A DNA stretch of 64,000 nucleotides from Flavobacterium sp. LHD-85 (GTDB taxonomy: Bacteria > Bacteroidota > Bacteroidia > Flavobacteriales > Flavobacteriaceae). The stretch spans positions 266,276 to 330,275 of the forward strand of contig NZ_JAVFVR010000006.1 in NCBI RefSeq assembly GCF_030929595.1. Direction: 5' to 3'. The position numbers and the translations under genes were made by a program. The notes under the pieces were generated by a model. That model did no database searches. It was given only the letters and a program-made list of their open reading frames with translations, and was not told the DNA's origin. This document shows, in pieces, positions 57,010 through 64,000 of this stretch (position 1 is its first letter; each line of letters begins with the position of its first letter).

Positions 57010-57262
57010 TCAACACAGGCTCAAAACCGTTGTTACTTTGCCTCAACAAAATTAGTTATCGCTTTGATCTGCAGGTCAAAAGCAAATGTACAAAACTAGT
57101 TCATGTACCAAGTGCGGAAAACCGTAAGACGGATTTTATTCCGGGAAGTATAGATGAAAATCTTACTGTTCTACGCACTTCACTTCCCAAACAAAACTTG
57201 GCATTGCTGTCATTAAAACAATCTGGAAAAACTCCAGACAGCAATCCTCACGTCTAATTTTT
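57010..57262 (+). ncRNA. Candidate structured RNA or mRNA leader upstream of the small lipoprotein gene
   Basis: About 250 nt, visibly richer in G+C than its surroundings, can form a chain of hairpins when read on plus. AGGC/GCCT pairs at 57017-57043, GCTTTGA/TCAAAAGC at 57061-57083, and GTACA/TGTAC at 57088-57108. A closing helix CCAAGT (57108-57113)/ACTTGG (57196-57201) encloses CGGAA/TTCCG with inner CCGT/ACGG (57115-57143) and GGGAAGT/ACTTCCC (57143-57188), which contains AGAT-GAAA-ATCT. Finally TTGCTG and TCTGGA pair with TCCAGA and CAGCAA (57204-57244). A TTG-initiated frame of 75 codons crosses it but has no start signal or family likeness. It ends just before the 57276 gene. I do not recognise a riboswitch class. 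No fold energy or covariation was computed. Confidence 0.5.
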
Positions 57263-57275
57263 AATCTATAAAAAA

Positions 57276-57464
57276 ATGAAAACTTTATATTTATTGGGAG
57301 CGTGCGCGCTATTGTCAACTACATTATTTTCTTGCACTGCTGATGAATTCGAAACAGCTAAAGACAAAACAGAGGTAAAAAAGGATACAGCTCCGGCGAA
57401 AGATATGCAAGCCACCGGACCAGACGATGATCCAGTTGTGGTGCCACCACCACCAAAAAAATAA
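57276..57464 (+). CDS. Small proline-tailed lipoprotein
   Basis: The 62-aa protein has a signal peptide ending in the lipobox LFSC (residues 17-20). The mature chain of about 43 residues is highly charged (DEFETAKDKTEVKKDTAPAKD) and ends in DDDPVVVPPPPKK. It lies directly downstream of the structured leader and 65 bp before the TPR sensor kinase. Similar tiny lipoproteins with an acidic, proline-rich tail occur before TPR kinases in other Flavobacteria, as far as I recall, which hints at a signal or sensor partner. The function is unproven. Confidence 0.7.
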   Translation: MKTLYLLGACALLSTTLFSCTADEFETAKDKTEVKKDTAPAKDMQATGPDDDPVVVPPPPKK

Positions 57465-57529
57465 TTTAATATTTTAGAAAAAAAACTGTAATTTATAATA
57501 AATTACTATTTTCGGGGAAAGTAAGATTT

Positions 57530-59224
57530 ATGTTACGATCCCCGTTTTTTTATCTGCTAATTATTCTCTTTTTCTTTTCTTGTAAAGAAAAAACATCTGT
57601 ACCTGCAAAGGTAGATCCCAACCGCGAGAAAGCTTTTAAACTTAGAGATCTGGGTATTGCTAATCTCCAAAGCAAAAGTTACAGCAGTGCTTTTTACAAT
57701 TTTAATAAATCAAAATTAGATTTTGAAATTTTAAAAGACAGTGCCAATATTGTTTACAATTTAATTCAGATGGCTTCTATCCAACAGATAAATGGGGATT
57801 ATTACGGAAGCAAAGAAACACTTACAGAAGCTCTTCCATATGTTAAAAAGAAAGATATTTATACCGTTTCCATAAATAATTTTTTCGGGATTGCATACAA
57901 AGAACTTGCAATTTATGATGATGCAATTTATTATTACAAAGAGGCAATAAAAGATGCCGAAAATGATATTTCTAAATTTTCTCCTCTAAATAATATTGCT
58001 GTTATTAACATTGAGCAGAAAAAATATGAAAAAGCAATTCAGATTTTAGAATCGATTTTAAATGAAAACCAAATTTCAAAACAAAGTAAAGCACGTGTTT
58101 TAGACAATCTGGGGTTTGCTTATTTTAAAATTGGTAATACTGACAAGGGACTCGCTTTAATGCAGGAAGGTCTTAAAATTAGGAATGAAATTCAAGATTT
58201 ATATGGCATCATTGGAAGCAATCTTCACCTTGCTCAATATTATTCAAAAACTAATATTCAAAAATCAAATGAATACGCTATAAAAGCATATCAAATTGCC
58301 ACAAAACTTCGCAGTATTGATGAGCGCTTAAAAGCATTATCTTTTCTCATTTCAAACGATTCTGAAGCTCAAAACGCTTATGCACAAAAATTCATTTTTT
58401 TAAATGACAGCATAATAAAAGTTCGAAACAATTTTAAAAATAAGTTTGCCAGAATTAAATACGATTCAAAAAAAGAAAAGGAAGAAAACCAAAAACTGAG
58501 ATTAGAGCAAGCCGAAACTTCTCTTGCTTTACAAAAAGCACATTATCAAAAGATATTTTTCATAATAGGTATTTCATCTCTTTTTCTGTTACTGCTTTAT
58601 TTGAGAAAATTTTATCAGAACAGAAGTCGAATCGAAAAAATAAAAACAGCTTATAGTACTGAAACCAGAATTGCCAAAGATATCCATGATGGATTAGCAA
58701 ATGATGTTTTTCATGCTATAACCTATACACAAACTCAGTCTCTAACAGATGAAAACAATAAAGAAAACTTGCTTCAGAAACTCGATGACATTTACTCACG
58801 CGTTCGCGGAATTTCTCGAGAAAATAATGATATCGATACTGGTCCAAATTTTCCGAACAATTTAAAAGAAATGCTTTCAACTTATAATAGCAGTCAGACA
58901 AATGTTATTATAAATGGTGTCGAAAAAATAAACTGGGATTCGGTCGAAGATTTAAAAAAGATTGCTATTCAGAGAGTTTTGCATGAATTAATGGTTAATA
59001 TGAAAAAACATAGTGAAGCTTCTATTGTTGTAATTCAGTTTGAAAGCGGAACAAATATCTTGTTTATTAATTATTCAGATAATGGAAAAGGTTGTGAAAA
59101 ATCAAAAATTATAAAAAATGGTCTCCAAAATATGGAAAACCGTATTTTGTCTAATAAAGGAACTATTACTTTTGAAACTGAACCAAATAAAGGTTTTAAA
59201 GTAAAAATAACAATGCCTAAATAA
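57530..59224 (+). CDS. TPR-containing sensor histidine kinase
   Basis: The 564-aa protein has an N-terminal lipoprotein-like signal (MLRSPFFYLLIILFFFSC) and then a periplasmic region of about six tetratricopeptide repeats (residues about 35-280, e.g. NNFFGIAYKELAIYDDAIYYYKEA). A coiled coil and one transmembrane helix (KIFFIIGISSLFLLLLYL, about 344-361) follow. The cytoplasmic HisKA_3-like part carries H386 in DIHDGLANDVF, and a HATPase domain has HELMVNMKKHSEAS and YSDNGKGCEKS. TPR domains bind peptides or proteins, so the small lipoprotein next door is a candidate ligand. The response regulator follows 6 bp downstream. Confidence 0.9.
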   Translation: MLRSPFFYLLIILFFFSCKEKTSVPAKVDPNREKAFKLRDLGIANLQSKSYSSAFYNFNKSKLDFEILKDSANIVYNLIQMASIQQINGDYYGSKETLTEALPYVKKKDIYTVSINNFFGIAYKELAIYDDAIYYYKEAIKDAENDISKFSPLNNIAVINIEQKKYEKAIQILESILNENQISKQSKARVLDNLGFAYFKIGNTDKGLALMQEGLKIRNEIQDLYGIIGSNLHLAQYYSKTNIQKSNEYAIKAYQIATKLRSIDERLKALSFLISNDSEAQNAYAQKFIFLNDSIIKVRNNFKNKFARIKYDSKKEKEENQKLRLEQAETSLALQKAHYQKIFFIIGISSLFLLLLYLRKFYQNRSRIEKIKTAYSTETRIAKDIHDGLANDVFHAITYTQTQSLTDENNKENLLQKLDDIYSRVRGISRENNDIDTGPNFPNNLKEMLSTYNSSQTNVIINGVEKINWDSVEDLKKIAIQRVLHELMVNMKKHSEASIVVIQFESGTNILFINYSDNGKGCEKSKIIKNGLQNMENRILSNKGTITFETEPNKGFKVKITMPK

Positions 59225-59230
59225 GAGCCT

Positions 59231-59899
59231 ATGTTTAAAAAAGTAATTATAGCCGAGGATTTTGAAGAATTTAATTTAGCCATCAAACAAACTTTGAATG
59301 ATTTCAACATTACCAATTTTCAGCATGCCAAATATTGTGATGATGCCTTTCTTAAAATAAGAAAAGCAATTCAGGATAATGAACCATACGATTTATTGAT
59401 TAGCGATCTTTCGTTTAAAAAAGACCATCGCGAAGTAAAAATCGGCAGTGGCGACGAACTCATTCAGAAAGTACGCGAACTGCAACCTGAAATTAAAATC
59501 ATCGCCTATTCTATTGAAGATAAAAGCGTTCGAATAAAATCACTTTTTGAAGATTCTGAAATTAATGCCTTTGTGCTAAAAGGCCGAAATAGCATTGAGG
59601 ATCTTAAAAAAGCACTTAACATAATTTCATCTTCCGATCAAAAATTTATTTCACAAGAAGTTGCTTCTGCACTTCAGGAAAAAGGCAACTACGAAATAGA
59701 CGATGTAGACATTAAAATCTTAAAATATTTATCTGACGGAACATCTCAGGACGAGATTATAGAAATATTTAAAAACAATGACATAAAACCAAATAGCAAA
59801 AGCGCTATGGAAAAAAGATTAGCAAAACTAAAGGACTTTTTTAAAGCTAATAATACCATCCACTTGGTTTCGATTACAAAAGATATGGGGATAATTTAA
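59231..59899 (+). CDS. Response regulator with LuxR-like HTH
   Basis: The 222-aa protein has a receiver domain (acidic AEDFEE at residues 8-13, D59 in LLISDLSFKKD, K117 region VLKG). The C-terminal helix-turn-helix region (DVDIKILKYLSDGTSQDEIIEIFKNNDIKPNSKSAMEKRLAKLKDF) is LuxR-like but with an insertion between the helices. It is the likely partner of the TPR kinase. Its targets are unknown; the promoter of the small lipoprotein operon is one possibility. Confidence 0.88.
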   Translation: MFKKVIIAEDFEEFNLAIKQTLNDFNITNFQHAKYCDDAFLKIRKAIQDNEPYDLLISDLSFKKDHREVKIGSGDELIQKVRELQPEIKIIAYSIEDKSVRIKSLFEDSEINAFVLKGRNSIEDLKKALNIISSSDQKFISQEVASALQEKGNYEIDDVDIKILKYLSDGTSQDEIIEIFKNNDIKPNSKSAMEKRLAKLKDFFKANNTIHLVSITKDMGII

Positions 59900-59920
59900 A
59901 TTCTTTTTTTACTTATTATT

Positions 59921-59945
59921 AAAGCTCCTTCGGGAGCTTTTTTTT
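59921..59945 (+). terminator. Terminator with UUCG loop after the response regulator
   Basis: AAAGCTCC-TTCG-GGAGCTTT is followed by TTTTT, a perfect 8-bp stem. It ends the small lipoprotein/kinase/regulator transcript. Confidence 0.9.
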
Positions 59946-60038
59946 ATTTCCTCAAATTAATTTAGATTATGGATTTCCGTAAAATACTGGTTTTGATTGG
60001 TTTTACTTTTGGAGTTATCAATTTAAAACGACAAACCA

Positions 60039-61106
60039 ATGGAAATGAACATTCAACTAAAATCATTAGCAGATAAAATAAATCAGCTCAAAAGTAAAAT
60101 CGAAACCGAAGAATCTACAAAACATGCTTTTGTATTACCTTTTATACATGTTTTAGGATACGATGCCTTTAATCCGCTGGAAGTAGTTCCTGAATTTACA
60201 GCTGATCTGGGCCTAAAAAAAGGTGAAAAGGTAGATTATGCTATTTTCCAAAATGGAGAGCCTATTATAATTGTGGAATGTAAAAGCTGGAAAGAAAAAC
60301 TTACAATCCATAATTCTCAATTATTCCGTTACTTTCATGTCACAAAAACTCGATTTGCACTTTTAACAAATGGAATTCATTATCAATTTTTTACCGATTT
60401 GGATGACCAAAACAAAATGGACGAAAAACCATTTTTAGAATTTGATATCTGCAATCTAAAAGAAAATACGATAAACGAAATTGCAAAATTTCATAAAGCT
60501 AATTTTGACGTTGATAATATCGTAAGTAATGCGAGTTCTTTAAAATATATTAAAGAAATAAAAAAACAGATAAGTACAGAACTAGAAAATCCATCAAATG
60601 AATTTACTAAGCTTTTTGCCAACAAAGTTTATACTGGTAGGCTTACAGAAAAAGTTGTTGAAGAATTTAAAGATTTAGTTCAAAAATCGGTAAATCAATT
60701 CATTAACGATAAAATTAATGATCGTTTAAATGCAGCTTTAAGTAAAGAAACCATTAAGCAGCAAGATGAAGAAATAATCTCAGTTGAAGATGACAATAAA
60801 ATTATTACAACTGAAGAAGAACTTGATGGTTACCGTATCGTAGTTGCTATTTTACGCCGAAAACTGCCAATTGCAAGAATAGTATACCGCGATACACAAT
60901 CGTACTTTGGAATACTGCTGGACGATAATAATCGAAAACCTCTTTGCAGACTCCATCTAAATAGCGGTAAAAAATATTTAAGTCTTTTCAACAATAATAA
61001 AACCGAAGCTAAAATTGTGATTTCTTCAATTGACGACATTTATCAATACGAAAAAGAATTATTAGAGACCGTCGCTCTTTACGAGACAGAATTAAATCCA
61101 GTATAA
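60039..61106 (+). CDS. Stand-alone HsdR-N-like nuclease-domain protein
   Basis: The 355-aa protein has a type I restriction R-subunit N-terminal domain (residues about 15-160) with the PD-(D/E)xK core: D66 in KVDYAIF, then E80 and K82 in IIIVECKSW. VLPFIHVLGYDAFNP and FRYFHVTKTRFALLTNG also fit the family. No helicase part follows; instead there is a second domain of about 120 residues (EELDGYRIVVAILRRKLPIARIVYRDTQSYFGILLDD) with no recognised fold. No hsdM or hsdS is near. It could be an orphan nuclease or a defence-related protein. Confidence 0.8.
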   Translation: MEMNIQLKSLADKINQLKSKIETEESTKHAFVLPFIHVLGYDAFNPLEVVPEFTADLGLKKGEKVDYAIFQNGEPIIIVECKSWKEKLTIHNSQLFRYFHVTKTRFALLTNGIHYQFFTDLDDQNKMDEKPFLEFDICNLKENTINEIAKFHKANFDVDNIVSNASSLKYIKEIKKQISTELENPSNEFTKLFANKVYTGRLTEKVVEEFKDLVQKSVNQFINDKINDRLNAALSKETIKQQDEEIISVEDDNKIITTEEELDGYRIVVAILRRKLPIARIVYRDTQSYFGILLDDNNRKPLCRLHLNSGKKYLSLFNNNKTEAKIVISSIDDIYQYEKELLETVALYETELNPV

Positions 61107-61182
61107 ATACTCATTTTAAAGGATTTAATTCTAATTAGATTTATCGCATCGCAAAAAAACACTAACCTATAATCAAAACATT

Positions 61183-61548
61183 ATGAAACCAAAACATTAC
61201 ATAATCGCTGGACTTTGCTTATTTATCTTGGTCACTGCATTTACTAATCCTGGAACTGAAAAGCATAAAGAAGAGGTAAAACTGAAAATGAATGCATTTT
61301 TAGAAAAAGAAATTGATAAAGAGAATACAACTTCTAACAATCAAATGTCAGAAGCCGGTGGAATATTAGGAAATGCTCTAGCACAATCGATGGTAAACAT
61401 GCTGGTTGACAATATAGTTTCCTCATCAAATTACATTATTTTTTCGACAACAGATGTTACGGTCGAAGGTAAAACCAAAACAATTGGTTTTGGCATATTA
61501 GGAAATGTCTTTCTATCTAGTAAAATAGACGAAGCAATAAAACAGTAA
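61183..61548 (+). CDS. DUF4359 exported protein
   Basis: The 121-aa protein has an N-terminal hydrophobic segment (YIIAGLCLFILVTAFTN), a charged linker, and the DUF4359 core NYIIFSTTDVTVEGKTKTIGFGILGNVFLSS. The function is unknown. It lies 76 bp after the nuclease-like gene and probably belongs to the same transcript. Confidence 0.75.
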   Translation: MKPKHYIIAGLCLFILVTAFTNPGTEKHKEEVKLKMNAFLEKEIDKENTTSNNQMSEAGGILGNALAQSMVNMLVDNIVSSSNYIIFSTTDVTVEGKTKTIGFGILGNVFLSSKIDEAIKQ

Positions 61549-61579
61549 AACAAGATTTTTCGTTCAACTAAATACCACA

Positions 61580-61999
61580 ATGCCAATGCGAAAAAACTAT
61601 CCTATCTTGCTTTTATTATTTGTGTTTCTCTCCTGTAAGAAGACGGCCTCTCCGCCTCCATTGCCACAAGTAAATTCATTTTATAAATCGGCAATTACTG
61701 CAGATGACCGGAAGACAATCACACCGGAAGAAGCCAAAACATACCATGTCAATAAAACCTATCAATACGAATATCGAACAGGAAATCCTGGAAATTATGA
61801 ATATAATTATGATGTAAAAGGAATAAATAGCAGAGGCGATTCTGTTTGTGGAAATATTAACGTTCAAGGAAAATTGGGCGCTGGAATTTTAACTAGCGAT
61901 ACAGTTGCAGAAATCGAAATTAATACGGAATGGATCTCATACGGAAAATTAAAAGCTACTGATAAACAAGGAAACGAATACCAATTAATTGTTAAATAA
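61580..61999 (+). CDS. Small lipoprotein of unknown function
   Basis: The 139-aa lipoprotein (lipobox VFLSC) has a PPPLP segment after the cysteine. The compact domain contains YQYEYRTGNPGNYEYNYDVKG and SVCGNINVQGKLGAGIL and ends in KLKATDKQGNEYQLIVK. The ATG at 61586 is an equally good start. It sits between the DUF4359 gene and a Cys-rich exported protein. Confidence 0.65.
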   Translation: MPMRKNYPILLLLFVFLSCKKTASPPPLPQVNSFYKSAITADDRKTITPEEAKTYHVNKTYQYEYRTGNPGNYEYNYDVKGINSRGDSVCGNINVQGKLGAGILTSDTVAEIEINTEWISYGKLKATDKQGNEYQLIVK

Positions 62000-62008
62000 A
62001 AATGCAGA

Positions 62009-62218
62009 ATGAAATATACACTACTCTTTCTTTTTGTTTTTGCAACTTCATTTAGAACATCCGAAACCAGCGTCTTTATTTGCGGTCCTACTGGCGCAAA
62101 AAAATACCATTATAATGAAAATTGTCGTGGTTTAAGTTCTTGCAGTCATGGAACAGTAAAAACAACGCTCAAACAAGCTCAAGGTTTAGGCCTGACACTA
62201 TGTGGATGGGAAGATTAA
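62009..62218 (+). CDS. Small exported cysteine-rich protein
   Basis: The 69-aa protein has a signal peptide (MKYTLLFLFVFATSFRTSE) and a mature domain with the spacing YHYNENCRGLSSCSH...KQAQGLGLTLCGW. The pattern YHxxxxC...A...G..LC resembles the Ada-like metal or nucleic-acid binding motif found at the ends of some secreted proteins. It starts 9 bp after the preceding stop. The role is unknown. Confidence 0.7.
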   Translation: MKYTLLFLFVFATSFRTSETSVFICGPTGAKKYHYNENCRGLSSCSHGTVKTTLKQAQGLGLTLCGWED

Positions 62219-62310
62219 ATATCTTCCCATTTCACATTTAATCATTTGATAATAATCACTTTACAATAATTTCACATTAGTTTTCTTAATTTGATATAAA
62301 ACTAATCGCT

Positions 62311-62394
62311 ATGAAATTCTTTAATCTAAAATTCCTAGTATCATTCAAAGAATGGCTTTTTTTAAGAGCAATGCAATCTTCTTTCCTACACTAA
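62311..62394 (+). CDS. Possible 27-aa peptide upstream of the beta-glucosidase gene
   Basis: A short frame MKFFNLKFLVSFKEWLFLRA... has an ATG preceded by AT-rich DNA, and ends 33 bp before the GH1 gene. It is hydrophobic and amphipathic. Length alone cannot prove coding; it could be a leader or chance. Confidence 0.25.
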   Translation: MKFFNLKFLVSFKEWLFLRAMQSSFLH

Positions 62395-62427
62395 TAAACC
62401 ATTATAAATAAAGGAAAGCACTATTGA

Positions 62428-63780
62428 ATGAATAAAATTGAAAGCTCATTTTTGAACAGAAACCAATTTGGTGAAGATTTCTTGTGGGGCGTCTCAACCG
62501 CCGCTTTCCAAATTGAAGGGGCACACGATGCCGACGGAAAAGGTTCTTCTATATGGGACGTTTTTACTTCTCAAAAAGGAAAAATCAAAAGCGGACATCA
62601 TGCCATAACTGCTTGTGATTTTTACAACTCTTATCAGGATGATATTAATTTAATCAAAGAATTAAATATTCCGAATTTTAGGTTCTCTATCAGCTGGCCT
62701 AGAATTATGCCGACAGGCGTTCATCCTATCAATCAAGCAGGCATCGATTATTACAACAAAATTATAGATTCGCTTCTAGCTTCTGGCATTGAACCTTGGA
62801 TAACGCTTTATCATTGGGATTTACCGCATGAACTTGAGATGAAAGGAGGCTGGACCAATCGCGAATCGGTTTCTTGGTTTAAAGAATATGTGGAAGTCTG
62901 CGTACAGTATTTTGGCGATCGTGTCAAAAACTGGATGGTAATTAACGAGCCTTCGGTATTTACTGGAGCTGGTTATTTTTTAGGCATTCACGCACCCGGA
63001 AAAAAAGGAATCAACAATTATCTTAAAGCCATGCATCATGTTACGCTGGCCACTTCAGCTGGAGCTAAAATAATTCGCGAAAGAATTCCCGATGCCAATA
63101 TTGGCACCACATTTTCCTGTACGCATATCGAACCTGCAACAGAAAACGCAAAAGATATAGAAGCGGCAAAACGTGTAGACACTTTACTAAACAGGACTTT
63201 TATAGAACCCATTTTAGGATTAGGCTATCCACAGAAAGATCTTCCTGTACTTAAAAAATTGAGTAATTATATTCTAGACGACGATTTAAACAATCTTAAT
63301 TTCGATTTTGATTTTATAGGATTACAGTGCTATACTAGAGAGGTTGTAAAACATTCTATTTTAACTCCATACATTGGTGCCGAGCTGATAAGTGCTGAGA
63401 AGAGAAATGTAATTTCGACCGATATGGGTTGGGAGGTCTATCCTCCTGCGATGTATCATATTCTTAAAAAGTTTAACAAATATGACGGAATCAAAAAAAT
63501 AATTATTACCGAAAATGGGGCTGCTTTTCCAGACACTATCCAAAACGGAAAGGTTCATGATATAAAACGAACTCATTTTATTCAGGATAATTTAGAACAA
63601 ATACTAAAAGCAAAAAATGATGGTCTAAATGTTGACGGTTATTTTGTTTGGACTTTAACTGATAATTTTGAATGGGCCGAAGGTTACAATGCAAGATTCG
63701 GGCTAATTCACGTTGATTTTGAAACCCAAAAAAGAACTATTAAAAACTCTGGATTGTGGTTTAAAGATTTTTTATCATAG
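62428..63780 (+). CDS. Family 1 beta-glucosidase
   Basis: The 450-aa cytoplasmic (beta/alpha)8 enzyme has FLWGVSTAAFQIEGA at the N-terminus, WMVINEPS with acid/base E174, and IIITENGAAF with nucleophile E362, followed by WTLTDNFEWAEGYNARFGL. No signal peptide is present. It hydrolyses beta-glucosides or beta-galactosides imported by other systems. It is a single gene, with no PTS or transporter next to it. Confidence 0.95.
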   Translation: MNKIESSFLNRNQFGEDFLWGVSTAAFQIEGAHDADGKGSSIWDVFTSQKGKIKSGHHAITACDFYNSYQDDINLIKELNIPNFRFSISWPRIMPTGVHPINQAGIDYYNKIIDSLLASGIEPWITLYHWDLPHELEMKGGWTNRESVSWFKEYVEVCVQYFGDRVKNWMVINEPSVFTGAGYFLGIHAPGKKGINNYLKAMHHVTLATSAGAKIIRERIPDANIGTTFSCTHIEPATENAKDIEAAKRVDTLLNRTFIEPILGLGYPQKDLPVLKKLSNYILDDDLNNLNFDFDFIGLQCYTREVVKHSILTPYIGAELISAEKRNVISTDMGWEVYPPAMYHILKKFNKYDGIKKIIITENGAAFPDTIQNGKVHDIKRTHFIQDNLEQILKAKNDGLNVDGYFVWTLTDNFEWAEGYNARFGLIHVDFETQKRTIKNSGLWFKDFLS

Positions 63781-63898
63781 ATCCACTTTATTAATTATCT
63801 TATTTCAAGCATATCCCATAATCCATGTTGACAATGTCGTATATTTTATGGCTAAACAACATCCAATTTATAGATCTTTTCAAAATTCCCAAAAACAA

Positions 63899-63928
63899 AA
63901 AACCCCGTTTCGTTAGAAACGGGGTTTT
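63899..63928 (-). terminator. rRNA operon terminator
   Basis: AAAACCCCGTTTC-GTTA-GAAACGGGGTTTT is a perfect 13-bp stem. On the minus strand it is followed by TTGTTTTTGGG. It lies about 10 bp past the 3' end of the 5S rRNA. Confidence 0.9.
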
Positions 63929-63937
63929 CAAAAGAAA

Positions 63938-64000
63938 GGCGACGACATACTCTCCCACAATAATGCAGTACCATCTGCGCAGGCGGGCTTAACTTCTCTG
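63938..64000 (-). rRNA. rrf: 5S rRNA, 3' part (continues beyond the window)
   Basis: The minus strand reads AGTTAAGCCCGCCTGCGCAG, then GATGGTACTGC and GTGGGAGAGTATGTCGTCGCC. These are the conserved helix/loop stretches of the 3' half of bacterial 5S rRNA. The 5' half and the rest of the rRNA operon lie past the right edge. Confidence 0.95.

Noticed and set aside
57030..57257. A 75-codon plus-strand frame upstream of the small lipoprotein gene
   Set aside because: It opens with TTG, has no ribosome-binding site, no recognisable domain, and overlaps dense base-paired segments; a structured RNA explains the region better, though coding is not excluded.
1..64000. CRISPR arrays, prophage genes or tRNA genes
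   Set aside because: No regularly spaced direct repeats with unique spacers, no phage structural genes and no tRNA-like cloverleaf sequences were noticed.

Overview
The window reads as part of a Flavobacterium-like (Bacteroidota) chromosome. It is AT-rich, ribosome binding sites are weak and A-rich, and many exported proteins carry lipoprotein signals. It contains SusC/SusD pairs, an ECF sigma/FecR pair, a DsbD, DUF4843 and PKD-like lipoproteins, and two promoters of the Bacteroidota TAnnTTTG type. No plasmid or phage genes are seen. The right edge runs into the 3' end of a 5S rRNA on the minus strand, so an rRNA operon lies just outside.

Positions 1-9165 are a cell-wall sugar salvage cluster on the plus strand. 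In order it holds the tail of a SusD protein, NamZ (exo-muramidase), MurQ (MurNAc-6P etherase), a sodium:solute symporter, a lipoprotein fusing a NagZ-type GH3 domain to a beta-lactamase-fold domain, and a NagX-like membrane acyltransferase. A MocR-type regulator follows (9312). Further on come metNIQ, a methionine importer behind what looks like a Met-codon leader-peptide attenuator (13740-13925), two lipoproteins including a metzincin protease, nagA, and a DUF2490 protein. Positions 19193-24108 hold a TolC/HlyD/ABC exporter operon whose ATPase motifs are degenerate, with a small exported protein upstream.

Positions 24640-42673 are a minus-strand uptake locus under its own ECF sigma factor and FecR anti-sigma. 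It contains SusC (with an STN domain), SusD, DUF4843, a PKD-like lipoprotein, a thioredoxin-like protein, a retropepsin-like aspartyl protease, a TlpA-like protein and an M16 metallopeptidase. A separate DsbD gene follows the terminator. It has proteases and periplasmic thiol enzymes but no glycosidases, so I infer peptide or protein uptake with disulfide reduction.

Positions 43123-50283 hold mostly ordinary single genes: DUF4345, a Crp-type regulator, an L,D-transpeptidase-like protein, a second MocR, DUF2024, YggS, an AAA ATPase and a GT2 synthase. Positions 50809-55287 are a response regulator plus a very large multi-PAS kinase. Positions 55393-62218 look accessory. They hold a 336-aa orphan membrane protein diverging from a highly foldable, GC-richer non-coding stretch (57010-57262), a 62-aa proline-tailed lipoprotein, a TPR sensor kinase and its response regulator, then a stand-alone HsdR-N-like nuclease domain protein with three small exported proteins. 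A GH1 beta-glucosidase closes the window.

Intergenic DNA is rich in repeats: a MITE-like element with about 20-bp terminal inverted repeats (three copies), two large composite palindromic elements built on TTCCKWMGGAA-like cores, a third REP-like cluster, an ATTCCAA array, and several strong terminators.
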